Shown here piece after piece: positions 1 through 6,372 of a DNA stretch of 7,592 nt. The notes below the pieces were generated by a model that made no database searches, was not told the DNA's origin, and was given only the letters and a program-made list of their open reading frames with translations. The stretch spans positions 1-7,592 of the forward strand of contig JAAURU010000174.1 of NCBI GenBank assembly GCA_012032075.1, in the 5' to 3' direction. The stretch comes from Flavobacterium sp. (GTDB lineage Bacteria; Bacteroidota; Bacteroidia; Flavobacteriales; Flavobacteriaceae). Numbering within the stretch: position 1 is the first letter of the stretch; every line of letters starts with the position of its first letter. The translations under genes were made by a program, and so were the position numbers.

Positions 1-28
1 AAATATGTAAACAAAAAACATTTCTCAT
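1..28 (-). CDS. Possible 5' end of a gene running off the left edge
   Basis: Reading leftward, an ATG at 28-26 opens a frame of nine codons (MRNVFCLHI) with no stop before the edge. It is preceded by an A-rich leader and a TATATTTG element about 16 bases upstream. The basic then hydrophobic start would suit a signal peptide. From memory of flavobacterial genomes, nadK is often followed on the same strand by a secreted DUF6089-type protein, undecaprenyl diphosphate synthase and bamA, so a secreted protein would fit here. Nine codons cannot identify a family. Another open frame from an ATG at 74-72 also reaches the edge, so even the frame is uncertain. Confidence 0.33.
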
Positions 29-44
29 TTTTTAAAATAGTTTG

Positions 45-52
45 CAAATATA
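45..52 (-). promoter_or_regulatory. Candidate -7 promoter element (TATATTTG) for the left-edge gene
   Basis: On the minus strand this reads TATATTTG, an exact match to the Bacteroidota -7 consensus TAnnTTTG, placed shortly before the ATG at 28. I find no TTG at the expected -33 distance, so only half of the promoter is supported. The surrounding 1-157 stretch is AT-rich and shows no other gene and no clear terminator for nadK. Confidence 0.35.
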
Positions 53-157
53 ACAATATAGATTTCTTTACCATATCTAATTAGAAATTTTATTGCTAAT
101 ATTTAATTTATGGTTTAATACAAACGTAAAAAAGTCAAAAGTGGTATGTTCGAATGT

Positions 158-1036
158 TTAATTTCTTCTATCTTCTCCCCATAACAGTTTTTTACGAATT
201 GTTTTCAAAAAACCTTCTTCAGCAAATTCTATCATGTTAATTTCAAAAGGGGTTTTCTTTATTTTTAGCAATGTATCATTGGTTACTGATGTTATTCTAG
301 AATCCAAGGAAACGAGATACTGCTCTTCTCTTCCAGATACTTTTAATTCTATTTCAGTGTTATCTGGAATTACTAATGGTCTTGCGTTTAAATTATGAGG
401 AGCAATAGGTGTTATGACTAAACTACTCACATCAGGAATTAAAACTGGTCCACCACAGCTTAAAGAGTATCCAGTAGAGCCTGTTGGAGTAGATATGATC
501 AAGCCATCAGCCCAGTATGATGTTAAATATTCACCATTTAAATAGGTTTCAATTGTAATCATTGAGGTAGTGTCTTTTCTTGAAACGGTTATTTCATTTA
601 GAGCAAAATTCAAATCTACTAAGTCAGGATTTCTTGGAGAGCATGTAAGACTTAATAAACTTCTTTTTGAAATTGTATATTCTTTTGCTAAAATCTTTAT
701 GACTAATTGCTCAATATTTTTAATTTGTACTGTTGCTAAAAATCCTAATCTTCCAGCATTTATTCCTACAATTGGAATTTTTTTATTACGCACATAAGTA
801 ACAGCTCTTAAAATTGTACCATCACCACCTATACTAATAAGAGCATCAATATTGTTTTCTAATTCTTCATGATTTGTATAAGTGACACAGTTTTTTTTTA
901 AAAGAGAAGTTATATTTTGACAGAAAGCTTTTTCAATTATTACTTCAACTTTATTGTGCAGTAATAATTGTAAAACTTTTTCAACAATTTCTTCTGTATT
1001 TGATTGATAATATTGACCAAAAATCGCGATTTTCAT
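158..1036 (-). CDS. nadK: NAD kinase (ATP-NAD kinase)
   Basis: This enzyme phosphorylates the 2'-hydroxyl of the adenosine ribose of NAD to make NADP in the cytosol, and is the only known route to NADP in bacteria. The 292-residue protein has the family hallmarks in order. These are the GGDGT phosphate-binding motif at residues 70-74, the NINAGRLGF-like segment around 91-99, the conserved Asn-Glu pair at 147-148, and the glycine-rich block at 178-197 that contains TPTGSTGYSLS. Length is normal. An in-frame ATG lies 30 bases upstream (at 1066). I chose 1036 because MKIAIFGQYYQ is the usual flavobacterial N-terminus and the extra ten residues (MLPLKIKFKH) look like translated leader. It lies 129 bases downstream of the CBS-domain gene on the same strand and may be co-transcribed with it. 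Confidence 0.96.
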   Translation of the reverse strand: MKIAIFGQYYQSNTEEIVEKVLQLLLHNKVEVIIEKAFCQNITSLLKKNCVTYTNHEELENNIDALISIGGDGTILRAVTYVRNKKIPIVGINAGRLGFLATVQIKNIEQLVIKILAKEYTISKRSLLSLTCSPRNPDLVDLNFALNEITVSRKDTTSMITIETYLNGEYLTSYWADGLIISTPTGSTGYSLSCGGPVLIPDVSSLVITPIAPHNLNARPLVIPDNTEIELKVSGREEQYLVSLDSRITSVTNDTLLKIKKTPFEINMIEFAEEGFLKTIRKKLLWGEDRRN

Positions 1037-1071
1037 ATGTTTAAATTTTATTTTCAGTGGTAACATATGGT

Positions 1072-1126
1072 ATCACCTTTTTAATCATTGGTGTTTGTTT
1101 GCAACAAACTATTTGTTAGTGGTGAT
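1072..1126. repeat. Nested inverted repeats between the CBS gene and nadK
   Basis: The gap between the two minus-strand genes contains an inner 7-bp inverted repeat, GTTTGTT (1093-1099) and AACAAAC (1103-1109) with a 3-base loop TGC. An outer 6-bp pair, ATCACC (1072-1077) and GGTGAT (1121-1126), encloses it. In the minus-strand transcript this could fold in the nadK leader, ending about 36 bases before its start codon. There is no T-run typical of a terminator directly after it on the minus strand. A regulatory leader, an operator or chance are all possible. Confidence 0.3.
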
Positions 1127-1165
1127 TTCATATTTTGAATTCTTTTTAGATGTTGTTGGTCTTTG

Positions 1166-1825
1166 TTAAATATTTAAATATTTATCTAGATAGTCTGAAC
1201 GGTCTTTAAGATTTTTAATATAGGAATCTTCTTGATGCTCAGAAATTATTTCGTATTCATATCTTCTGAAAGTTTGAATGATATCATTTAAACTACCTTG
1301 GCTTGTTTTTAATGTAAATTCGATAAAATTACTATCTGACCTTGAAATAAATAAACCTAATAGTTTTGCATTATTACTTTCAACAATTTGTGCTACTTGA
1401 CTCATTGAGAAATTTGCGATTTCTTTTTTTATAACGATAATGCCACCTTCTTCTCTTAGGAATGGGGTTTCATGAAAAAATTTAATCACATCATCTAATT
1501 CATAATAACCTATATATTTATTCTTATTATTTAAAACTGGAACAATATTACTTTCGTTTTTTGCAAATTCTTCTAATACATCAAGCCAAATCATTTCTGA
1601 GCGTACATAAAAACGTTCAAAGTCATATCTATTTTCGCTAATTAAAGAATCACTAGGAAGAATTTCTGCATCTTCTTTAGAAATACATCCTATATATACA
1701 TTGTCTTCAGTTATAGGAAAATGAGTGTATGTTAAATCGTTAAATAAATCTTGAGCTTCAGCTATAGTGGCTTTGCTTTTTAAGGGTTTAATGTCGTTAT
1801 TTAAATAATTTATTAAGGTGTCCAT
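1166..1825 (-). CDS. CBS-domain pair protein with ACT-like C-terminus (AcuB-like layout)
   Basis: This 219-residue soluble protein has no signal peptide and no catalytic motif. Residues about 8-58 form a first CBS half, with the typical strand pattern THFPITEDNVYIGCISKEDA at its end. Residues about 70-118 form a second half ending VPVLNNKNKYIGYYELDDVI. Residues about 126-196 alternate strands and helices in the manner of an ACT domain (GGIIVIKKEI, then VAQIVESNNAKLLGLFIS, then FIEFTLKT). CBS pairs usually bind adenine nucleotides such as AMP, ATP or SAM, so a sensor or regulatory role is likely, but the ligand and partner cannot be read from sequence. It sits upstream of nadK on the same strand and divergent from pdxJ. 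This arrangement is familiar from flavobacterial genomes (from memory). The ACT assignment is by pattern only. Confidence 0.85.
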   Translation of the reverse strand: MDTLINYLNNDIKPLKSKATIAEAQDLFNDLTYTHFPITEDNVYIGCISKEDAEILPSDSLISENRYDFERFYVRSEMIWLDVLEEFAKNESNIVPVLNNKNKYIGYYELDDVIKFFHETPFLREEGGIIVIKKEIANFSMSQVAQIVESNNAKLLGLFISRSDSNFIEFTLKTSQGSLNDIIQTFRRYEYEIISEHQEDSYIKNLKDRSDYLDKYLNI

Positions 1826-1829
1826 TTTT

Positions 1830-1845
1830 AAATAAAGCTTTATTT
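1830..1845. repeat. Perfect 16-bp palindrome beside the CBS gene start
   Basis: The bases AAATAAAGCTTTATTT are fully self-complementary with no spacer. They sit four bases upstream of the CBS-protein start codon and downstream of its candidate -7 element, in the divergent region shared with pdxJ. The position suits an operator or a leader hairpin that affects translation of the CBS gene. In DNA this rich in A and T, chance remains a reasonable explanation. Confidence 0.35.
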
Positions 1846-1859
1846 TAATGCAAATTAAT

Positions 1860-1867
1860 CAAAAATA
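1860..1867 (-). promoter_or_regulatory. Candidate -7 promoter element (TATTTTTG) for the CBS gene
   Basis: Read on the minus strand this is TATTTTTG, an exact TAnnTTTG match, 34 bases before the CBS-gene ATG. That gives a leader of ordinary length. No clear TTG sits at the -33 distance. A TTTG at 1877-1874 is too close to pair with it, so this is a half-site prediction. Confidence 0.4.
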
Positions 1868-1892
1868 GGTTATCAAAGCTATTTATACTTTG

Positions 1893-1900
1893 TATTTTTG
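1893..1900 (+). promoter_or_regulatory. Candidate -7 promoter element (TATTTTTG) for pdxJ and the hydrolase
   Basis: TATTTTTG matches the Bacteroidota -7 consensus exactly and lies 21 bases before the pdxJ start. At the -33 distance there is only GGTTAT (near 1868-1873), an imperfect TTG-like element. The leader is short and A-rich (AAAAAAAGAAT just before the ATG), with no Shine-Dalgarno sequence, as is common in this phylum. It would serve both pdxJ and the coupled hydrolase gene. Confidence 0.45.
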
Positions 1901-1921
1901 TAAAGTTAATAAAAAAAGAAT

Positions 1922-2635
1922 ATGACAAAATTATCAGTAAATATTAATAAAATTGCTACATTAAGAAATGCTAGAGGTGGAAATGTGCCAGATTTATTGA
2001 AGGTGGCTCAAGATATTCAAGCTTTTGGAGCACAAGGAATTACAATTCATCCGAGACCAGATGAAAGACATATAAGATATCAAGATGCTAGAGAATTAAA
2101 GCCTTTAGTTTACACCGAGTATAATATAGAGGGAAATCCTGCTAAAAAATTTATTGATTTAGTTCTAGAAGTTGCTCCAACTCAAGTAACATTAGTGCCA
2201 GATGCCGATGATGCAATTACTTCAAATGCTGGTTGGGATACTGTAAAAAATAAAGATTTTTTAACTGAAGTAATTACAGAGTTTAAGCGACATAATATAA
2301 GAACTTCTATTTTTGTGGATGCAAATGTTAAAATGATTGAAGGAGCAAAAAATACTGGGACAGACAGGATTGAATTATATACAGAATCTTTCGCTCATCA
2401 GTATTCATTAGGGAATAAAAAAGGAGTTGATGCTTATGTAGAAGCTGCCATAAAAGCTAATGAACTAGATTTAGGAATTAATGCAGGACATGATTTAAGT
2501 TTAGAGAATATTAAATTTTTTAAAGATAATATTCCTAATTTATTAGAGGTCTCTATAGGACATGCTTTAATTTGCGAATCCTTATATTTAGGTATAGATA
2601 ATGTAGTAAATATGTATCTTCAAAAATTAAAATAA
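1922..2635 (+). CDS. pdxJ: Pyridoxine 5'-phosphate synthase
   Basis: PdxJ condenses 1-deoxy-D-xylulose 5-phosphate with 3-amino-2-oxopropyl phosphate to form pyridoxine 5'-phosphate, the ring-closing step of the DXP-dependent vitamin B6 pathway, in the cytosol. The 237-residue length is normal for this TIM-barrel enzyme. Visible family signatures are LSVNINKIATLRNARGG at the N-terminus, GITIHPRPDERHI with His43, Arg45 and His50, Glu70 in NIEGNP, LVPDADDAITSNAGWD at 91-106, Glu151 in RIELYTE, the NAGHDL loop with His190, and VSIGHALI at 210-217. These match the phosphate-binding and acid-base residues described for E. coli PdxJ. The start gives the standard MTKLSVNINK N-terminus. Its stop codon directly abuts the next start codon. 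Confidence 0.97.
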   Translation: MTKLSVNINKIATLRNARGGNVPDLLKVAQDIQAFGAQGITIHPRPDERHIRYQDARELKPLVYTEYNIEGNPAKKFIDLVLEVAPTQVTLVPDADDAITSNAGWDTVKNKDFLTEVITEFKRHNIRTSIFVDANVKMIEGAKNTGTDRIELYTESFAHQYSLGNKKGVDAYVEAAIKANELDLGINAGHDLSLENIKFFKDNIPNLLEVSIGHALICESLYLGIDNVVNMYLQKLK

Positions 2636-3397
2636 ATGATTTTTTCAAAAATAGAAGGAGCAGGAAAACCTTTTTTAATCATTCATGGTTTTTTAGGAAT
2701 GTCAGACAATTGGAAAACATTAGGTTCACAATTTGCTGAAAATGGATTTGAAGTACATTTGCTAGAAATGAGAAATCACGGTAGAAGTTTTCATTCTGAT
2801 GTTTTTAATTATGATATAATGGTTCAGGATGTTTTGGAATATTGTGAAGATAAAAAGTTAAAAGATTTTATGCTATTAGGACATTCTATGGGTGGAAAAG
2901 TAGCTATGCAGTTTGCTTGTTTATATCCCAATTATGTTGAAAAGCTTATTATTGCAGATATTGGGCCAAAATTTTATCCGCTACATCATCAAATCATTCT
3001 TGAAGGGTTAAATGCTGTTGATTTTAGTTTGAAACCTAATCGGAATCAAGTGGATGAAATAGTTTCAAGATATATTTCCGAATTTGGAACAAGGCAATTT
3101 CTTTTAAAAAGTCTGTATTGGAAAGAACAAGGCCAATTAGATTTTAGATTTAATTTAAAAGAATTGACCAATAATATAGAAGAAATTGGGAAAAAGTTGC
3201 CTGATGATTTGATTTTTGAAAAAGAGACATTATTTATAAGAGGAGCGAATTCTAATTATATATTGGATGATGATTTTCCAACAATTAAAAAGCAATTTAT
3301 AAATGCTAAATTTGAAACAATTGATAAGGCTGGACATTGGTTACATGCAGAACAGCCAAAAGAACTCTATGAAATAGTGATTAGATTTGTAAATTAA
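2636..3397 (+). CDS. Alpha/beta-fold hydrolase, YbfF-like esterase
   Basis: This 253-residue cytosolic protein has the alpha/beta-hydrolase layout. There is an oxyanion-loop motif HGFLG at 17-21, a DNW segment at 24-26, and RNHGRS at 46-51. The nucleophile elbow GHSMGG at 82-87 makes Ser84 the catalytic serine, and AGHWLHAEQP supplies catalytic His234. The acid could be Asp108 (ADIGP) or one of Asp211-213, and I cannot decide between them. RNHGRS, GHSMGGKVAM and ADIGP together resemble the YbfF esterase group, which acts on short acyl esters or acyl-CoA in vitro. The physiological substrate is unknown. The ATG follows the pdxJ stop with no spacer, so translation is probably coupled, yet a role in vitamin B6 metabolism does not follow from that. 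No signal peptide or membrane segment is seen. Confidence 0.9.
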   Translation: MIFSKIEGAGKPFLIIHGFLGMSDNWKTLGSQFAENGFEVHLLEMRNHGRSFHSDVFNYDIMVQDVLEYCEDKKLKDFMLLGHSMGGKVAMQFACLYPNYVEKLIIADIGPKFYPLHHQIILEGLNAVDFSLKPNRNQVDEIVSRYISEFGTRQFLLKSLYWKEQGQLDFRFNLKELTNNIEEIGKKLPDDLIFEKETLFIRGANSNYILDDDFPTIKKQFINAKFETIDKAGHWLHAEQPKELYEIVIRFVN

Positions 3398-3405
3398 AAA
3401 GAAAT

Positions 3406-3428
3406 ATATTATGAATGCATAATATTTT
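3406..3428 (+). terminator. Weak hairpin after the pdxJ-hydrolase unit
   Basis: ATATTATG (3406-3413) and CATAATAT (3418-3425) form an 8-bp inverted repeat around the loop AATG, followed by only a short T run. It lies just after the hydrolase stop and before the next promoter, where a terminator is expected. The stem contains a single G-C pair, so stability is low. It could be a weak terminator or chance. Confidence 0.3.
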
Positions 3429-3439
3429 CATGCAAAAAA

Positions 3440-3469
3440 TTGTAGATTCCATATTTTATTATAATTTTG
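3440..3469 (+). promoter_or_regulatory. Promoter for the FadL-like channel and lipoprotein operon
   Basis: TTG at 3440-3442, a 19-base spacer and TAATTTTG at 3462-3469 match both halves of the Bacteroidota housekeeping sigma consensus (TTG, about 19, TAnnTTTG). Transcription would begin near 3475, leaving a leader of about 40 bases before the ATG at 3517. This is one of the two best promoter matches in the window. Confidence 0.62.
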
Positions 3470-3516
3470 ATGAATAGATAATAATAAATTCAAGAAAACT
3501 AACACATTTTAACATT

Positions 3517-4749
3517 ATGAGAAAATTACTTTCTTTAACATTAATGGCTTTAGCTGGCTCAGTTGCCTTTGCAGGTGGTTATAGAGTAAGTATTCAAGGT
3601 CAGAAACAATTGGCTATGGGTCACACTGGTGTTGCCGTAGTAGGAAGTGCAGAAACTGCATTTTTCAATCCTGCGGGTATGGCATATTTAGAAAACAAAT
3701 TCAACTTATCTGTTGGAGGTAGTGCTCTAATGGCTAAAACTAGATTTCAAAATTCACAATACAATTGGACTGCGAGTAGTGACAATTTAGGAACACCACT
3801 TAATTTGTATGCAACCTATAGACTTACAGATTGGTTAACGGCTGGTTTAGCTGTTTACACTCCTTATGGGAGTGCCGTAGAATGGGAACAAGATTGGCAA
3901 GGTGCTTATTTAGTTAATAATATTGATTTAAAAGCAATATTTATTCAACCAACAGTATCTGTAAGAATAGGAGAACACTTCAGTATTGGTGGTGGGCCTA
4001 TTTATGCAACTGGTTCTGTTAATTTCAATAGAAATTTGCAACCAGCTGGTGGAGTTTTAGGAAATGCAGATGTAACTTTAGATGCAAGTGGAATTTCTGC
4101 TTGGGGTTATAATGTGGGTATGATGTTTAATCCAACAGAAGATTTTCGTTTAGGTTTAAATTACCGTTCAGAAATTACAATGGAAGCAAGAGGAGGAGAG
4201 GCAACTTTTGCAGATGTTCCAGTTATAGCTCAAGGTACTTTTTCAAATACAAAATTCGATGCAGATTTACCACTACCAGGAGAAGTTACTGCGGGTTTAT
4301 CATACCAAGTTACAGATAAATGGTTAGTTGCTTTTGATTATAACTACACATTATGGAGTGTTTACAAATCTTTAGACGTAGATTTTGAAAAAGCTGATAT
4401 TCCAGATTCTAAAAATCCAAGAAACTATAAGAATTCAAGTGCTTTTCGTTTTGGTACTCAATACATAGCAAATGATAAATTTACATTTAGAGCAGGATAT
4501 TATATTGATGAAAGTCCAGTTCAAGATGGTTATTTTGCTCCAGAAACACCAAGAAATGATGGAATGGGATTCACAGGAGGTTTAACCTATCAATTTAGCA
4601 AAAATTTTGGAGTTGATGTATCTTTCTTATATCTTCACTTTGATGAGATTGACAATTCTTATGATTATTATACAGATGGAAGTTCTTTCGGGGGAACTTA
4701 TAAATCATCTGTTTTTTCACCTGGTATTGGTATAACTTACGGTTTCTAA
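3517..4749 (+). CDS. Outer-membrane transport protein, OmpP1/FadL/TodX family
   Basis: Members of this family are 14-strand outer-membrane barrels that let hydrophobic compounds such as long-chain fatty acids or aromatic hydrocarbons enter the cell. The 410-residue protein starts with a signal peptide (basic MRK, hydrophobic core, cleavage likely after AFA at residue 19). The mature N-terminus GGYRVSIQGQKQLAMGHTG, then ETAFFNPAGMAYL with the family NPAGMA motif at 51-56, form the N-terminal hatch region. The rest alternates aromatic and polar residues as expected for barrel strands. It ends GIGITYGF, with a terminal Phe typical of BAM-assembled proteins. Length is normal for the family. It has its own promoter, and the next gene starts 11 bases after its stop, so the two probably form an operon. 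The substrate cannot be assigned. The symbol fadL is avoided because function in fatty-acid uptake is unproven here. Confidence 0.93.
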   Translation: MRKLLSLTLMALAGSVAFAGGYRVSIQGQKQLAMGHTGVAVVGSAETAFFNPAGMAYLENKFNLSVGGSALMAKTRFQNSQYNWTASSDNLGTPLNLYATYRLTDWLTAGLAVYTPYGSAVEWEQDWQGAYLVNNIDLKAIFIQPTVSVRIGEHFSIGGGPIYATGSVNFNRNLQPAGGVLGNADVTLDASGISAWGYNVGMMFNPTEDFRLGLNYRSEITMEARGGEATFADVPVIAQGTFSNTKFDADLPLPGEVTAGLSYQVTDKWLVAFDYNYTLWSVYKSLDVDFEKADIPDSKNPRNYKNSSAFRFGTQYIANDKFTFRAGYYIDESPVQDGYFAPETPRNDGMGFTGGLTYQFSKNFGVDVSFLYLHFDEIDNSYDYYTDGSSFGGTYKSSVFSPGIGITYGF

Positions 4750-4760
4750 TTTAAAAAATA

Positions 4761-6303
4761 ATGAAAATGAAAAATAAATATATTTACTTGGCTATTTTAG
4801 CGGCTGGTTTTCTTTCATGTGAACCAGAATTTGAAAATGCAGTTGACGCAACTTACACTGCTGGAAATGCAGATTTTTCAAGATATGTTGCTGTGGGTAA
4901 CTCATTAACCGCAGGATATATGGATGGAACTGTTTATAAATCAGGACAAATGAATTCGTTTCCTAATTTACTAGCACAAAAATTCGCTTTAGTTGGTGGT
5001 GGAGCATTCACACAACCTTCTTATGAAGAAGATGTTAATAATTTAGGAGGTATAGCTGGTATCCCTGGTTTTAATACTAGATTAGTTATAGATGCTTCGC
5101 AATCTAGACCAGAAAACATTACTGGTACTTCGACTATAACACTTACTCCTCAAGCAAAAGCATATAATAATATGGGTGTTCCAGGAGCTAAAACCTTTCA
5201 CCTAACTGACTTAGGTACTCCTTTTCCACCTATTGGATCTAATTATGGTAATCCAGCAGGATTGTTAACAAATCCACCAACTGCTAATCCTTATTTTGTT
5301 CGTCATGCAACTTCTCCTTCTGCAACAGTTTTAGGTGATGCAGTTTCTTTAAATCCTACTTTTTTTTACTTGTTGGATTGGAAATAATGATGTTTTAGGA
5401 TATGCTACTTCAGGTGGTGTTGGTGTTGATGGTGGTTTTGGTGGAGGAGATTTAACTTCTCCAACTGTTTTTACTGCAGCATACACAAAAATTATCAATG
5501 ATTTAACTGCTAACGGAGCTAAAGGTGTAGTTGCAACAATTCCTAATGTGACTTCAATTCCTTATTTTACAACAGTTCCTTTTAATGCCTTACCAGCTGA
5601 AGCAACAGCTACAAACGCTAACGCATTGCAATTGTACGGTTTCCTAGCACAAGTAACTGGTGGTAGAATTTTGCCATTGTCAACAGCAGCAGGAACAAGA
5701 AATCCAGTTTTAATAGCTGATGAAACTTTATCAGATTTAGGACCAACAATTGCTGGGGCAGCATCTACTATTCCATCCTTAGCTCCATTTGCTTCGGCTT
5801 TGGGACAATTATATGGTAGAGCTCGTCAAGCTACTTCAAATGATTTAATAGTTCTTCCAGCTTCTAGTAAAATTGGACAACCAAATGCACTTGGAACAGC
5901 ACCTTTTAATGTTAATGGTGTTACTTTTCCCTTACAAGATGGTGATGTATTAATTCCTTCTGAAAAAGCAGCTATTGCAACTGCTACAACAACTTTTAAT
6001 AATACTATTAAGTCAATTGCTGCCTCTAAAAATTTAGCTGTTGCAGATATGAATGCAATTTTAGCTCAATTAGTAACTGGGTTAAAAGTGGATTCAGGAC
6101 AAATATACACTGCAAATTATTTTAGTGGTTCTGCTACTGAAGGACAAGTTTTATTCTCTTTAGATGGAGTACATCCAAATGCTCGTGGTTATGCAGTTAT
6201 TGCTAATGAAGTAATAAAAATAATTAATGCAAAATATGGATCTAAAATGCCATTGTATTATGTTTCTACGTTTCCAGGTATTAATATAGTACCTACAAAT
6301 TAA
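4761..6303 (+). pseudogene. SGNH/GDSL-type hydrolase lipoprotein, split by a one-base frameshift
   Basis: As read, the frame from 4761 stops at 5387 after 208 residues, and the remainder lies in the +1 frame down to 6303. An ORF caller would start that remainder at a GTG at 5548. Removing one T from the T8 run at 5360-5367 joins both parts into 513 residues, a usual length for flavobacterial proteins of this type. The N-terminus is a lipoprotein signal with Cys20 (GFLSC), followed by acidic EPEFE. SGNH blocks lie on both sides of the break: block I GNSLTAG with Ser48, block II MGVPGAK around 138-144, block III GNND with Asn209 (after the break), and block V DGVHPNARGY with Asp468 and His471 (joined numbering). 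All catalytic residues are intact, so the rejoined protein should be an active esterase or lipase-like enzyme anchored in the outer membrane. It follows the FadL-like gene by 11 bases. An in-frame ATG at 4767 is an alternative start. Whether the break is real, a sequencing error or a slippage site is open. Confidence 0.88.
5360..5367 (+). other. Frameshift site: run of eight T
   Basis: Reading through this run in the upstream frame gives NPTFF, then YLLDWK and a stop at 5385-5387. Skipping one T gives NPTFF, then TCWIGNNDVLGY, which restores the conserved SGNH block III and stays open to 6303. The run is the obvious point for a one-base length change. Seven T would be in frame. Confidence 0.8.
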
Positions 6304-6325
6304 TTCTTATAAAATTATTTATACT

Positions 6326-6356
6326 AAAAGACACCAATTTTTGGTGTCTTTTTTTT
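6326..6356 (+). terminator. Strong intrinsic terminator after the lipoprotein gene
   Basis: AAAAGACACCAA (6326-6337) and TTGGTGTCTTTT (6341-6352) form a perfect 12-bp stem with a TTT loop. The descending arm runs into eight T (6349-6356). The centre of the stem, GACACC/GGTGTC, is GC-richer than its surroundings. It lies 22 bases after the stop at 6303 and closes the channel-lipoprotein unit. The stem is symmetric, but no gene on the minus strand would use it. Confidence 0.9.
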
Positions 6357-6372
6357 ACCTTTAAAATAAAAA

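Noticed and set aside
570..797. Plus-strand open frame of 75 codons
   Set aside because: It lies wholly inside nadK on the opposite strand, has no family resemblance and no leader signal. It is a shadow of the NAD kinase gene.
1037..1066. Upstream start for nadK adding MLPLKIKFKH
   Set aside because: The internal ATG at 1036 gives the standard family N-terminus. The ten extra residues look like translated leader.
5400..5460. Glycine-rich GGVGVDGGFGGGD stretch as a repeat element
   Set aside because: It is coding sequence in the restored frame of the lipoprotein and is a short low-complexity loop following block III, not a DNA repeat.
5548..6303. Separate gene starting at a GTG
   Set aside because: The same frame is open and conserved well upstream, back to GNNDVLGY at 5380. 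The GTG encodes an internal Val in PNVTSIPYF. It is the 3' part of the frameshifted lipoprotein gene.
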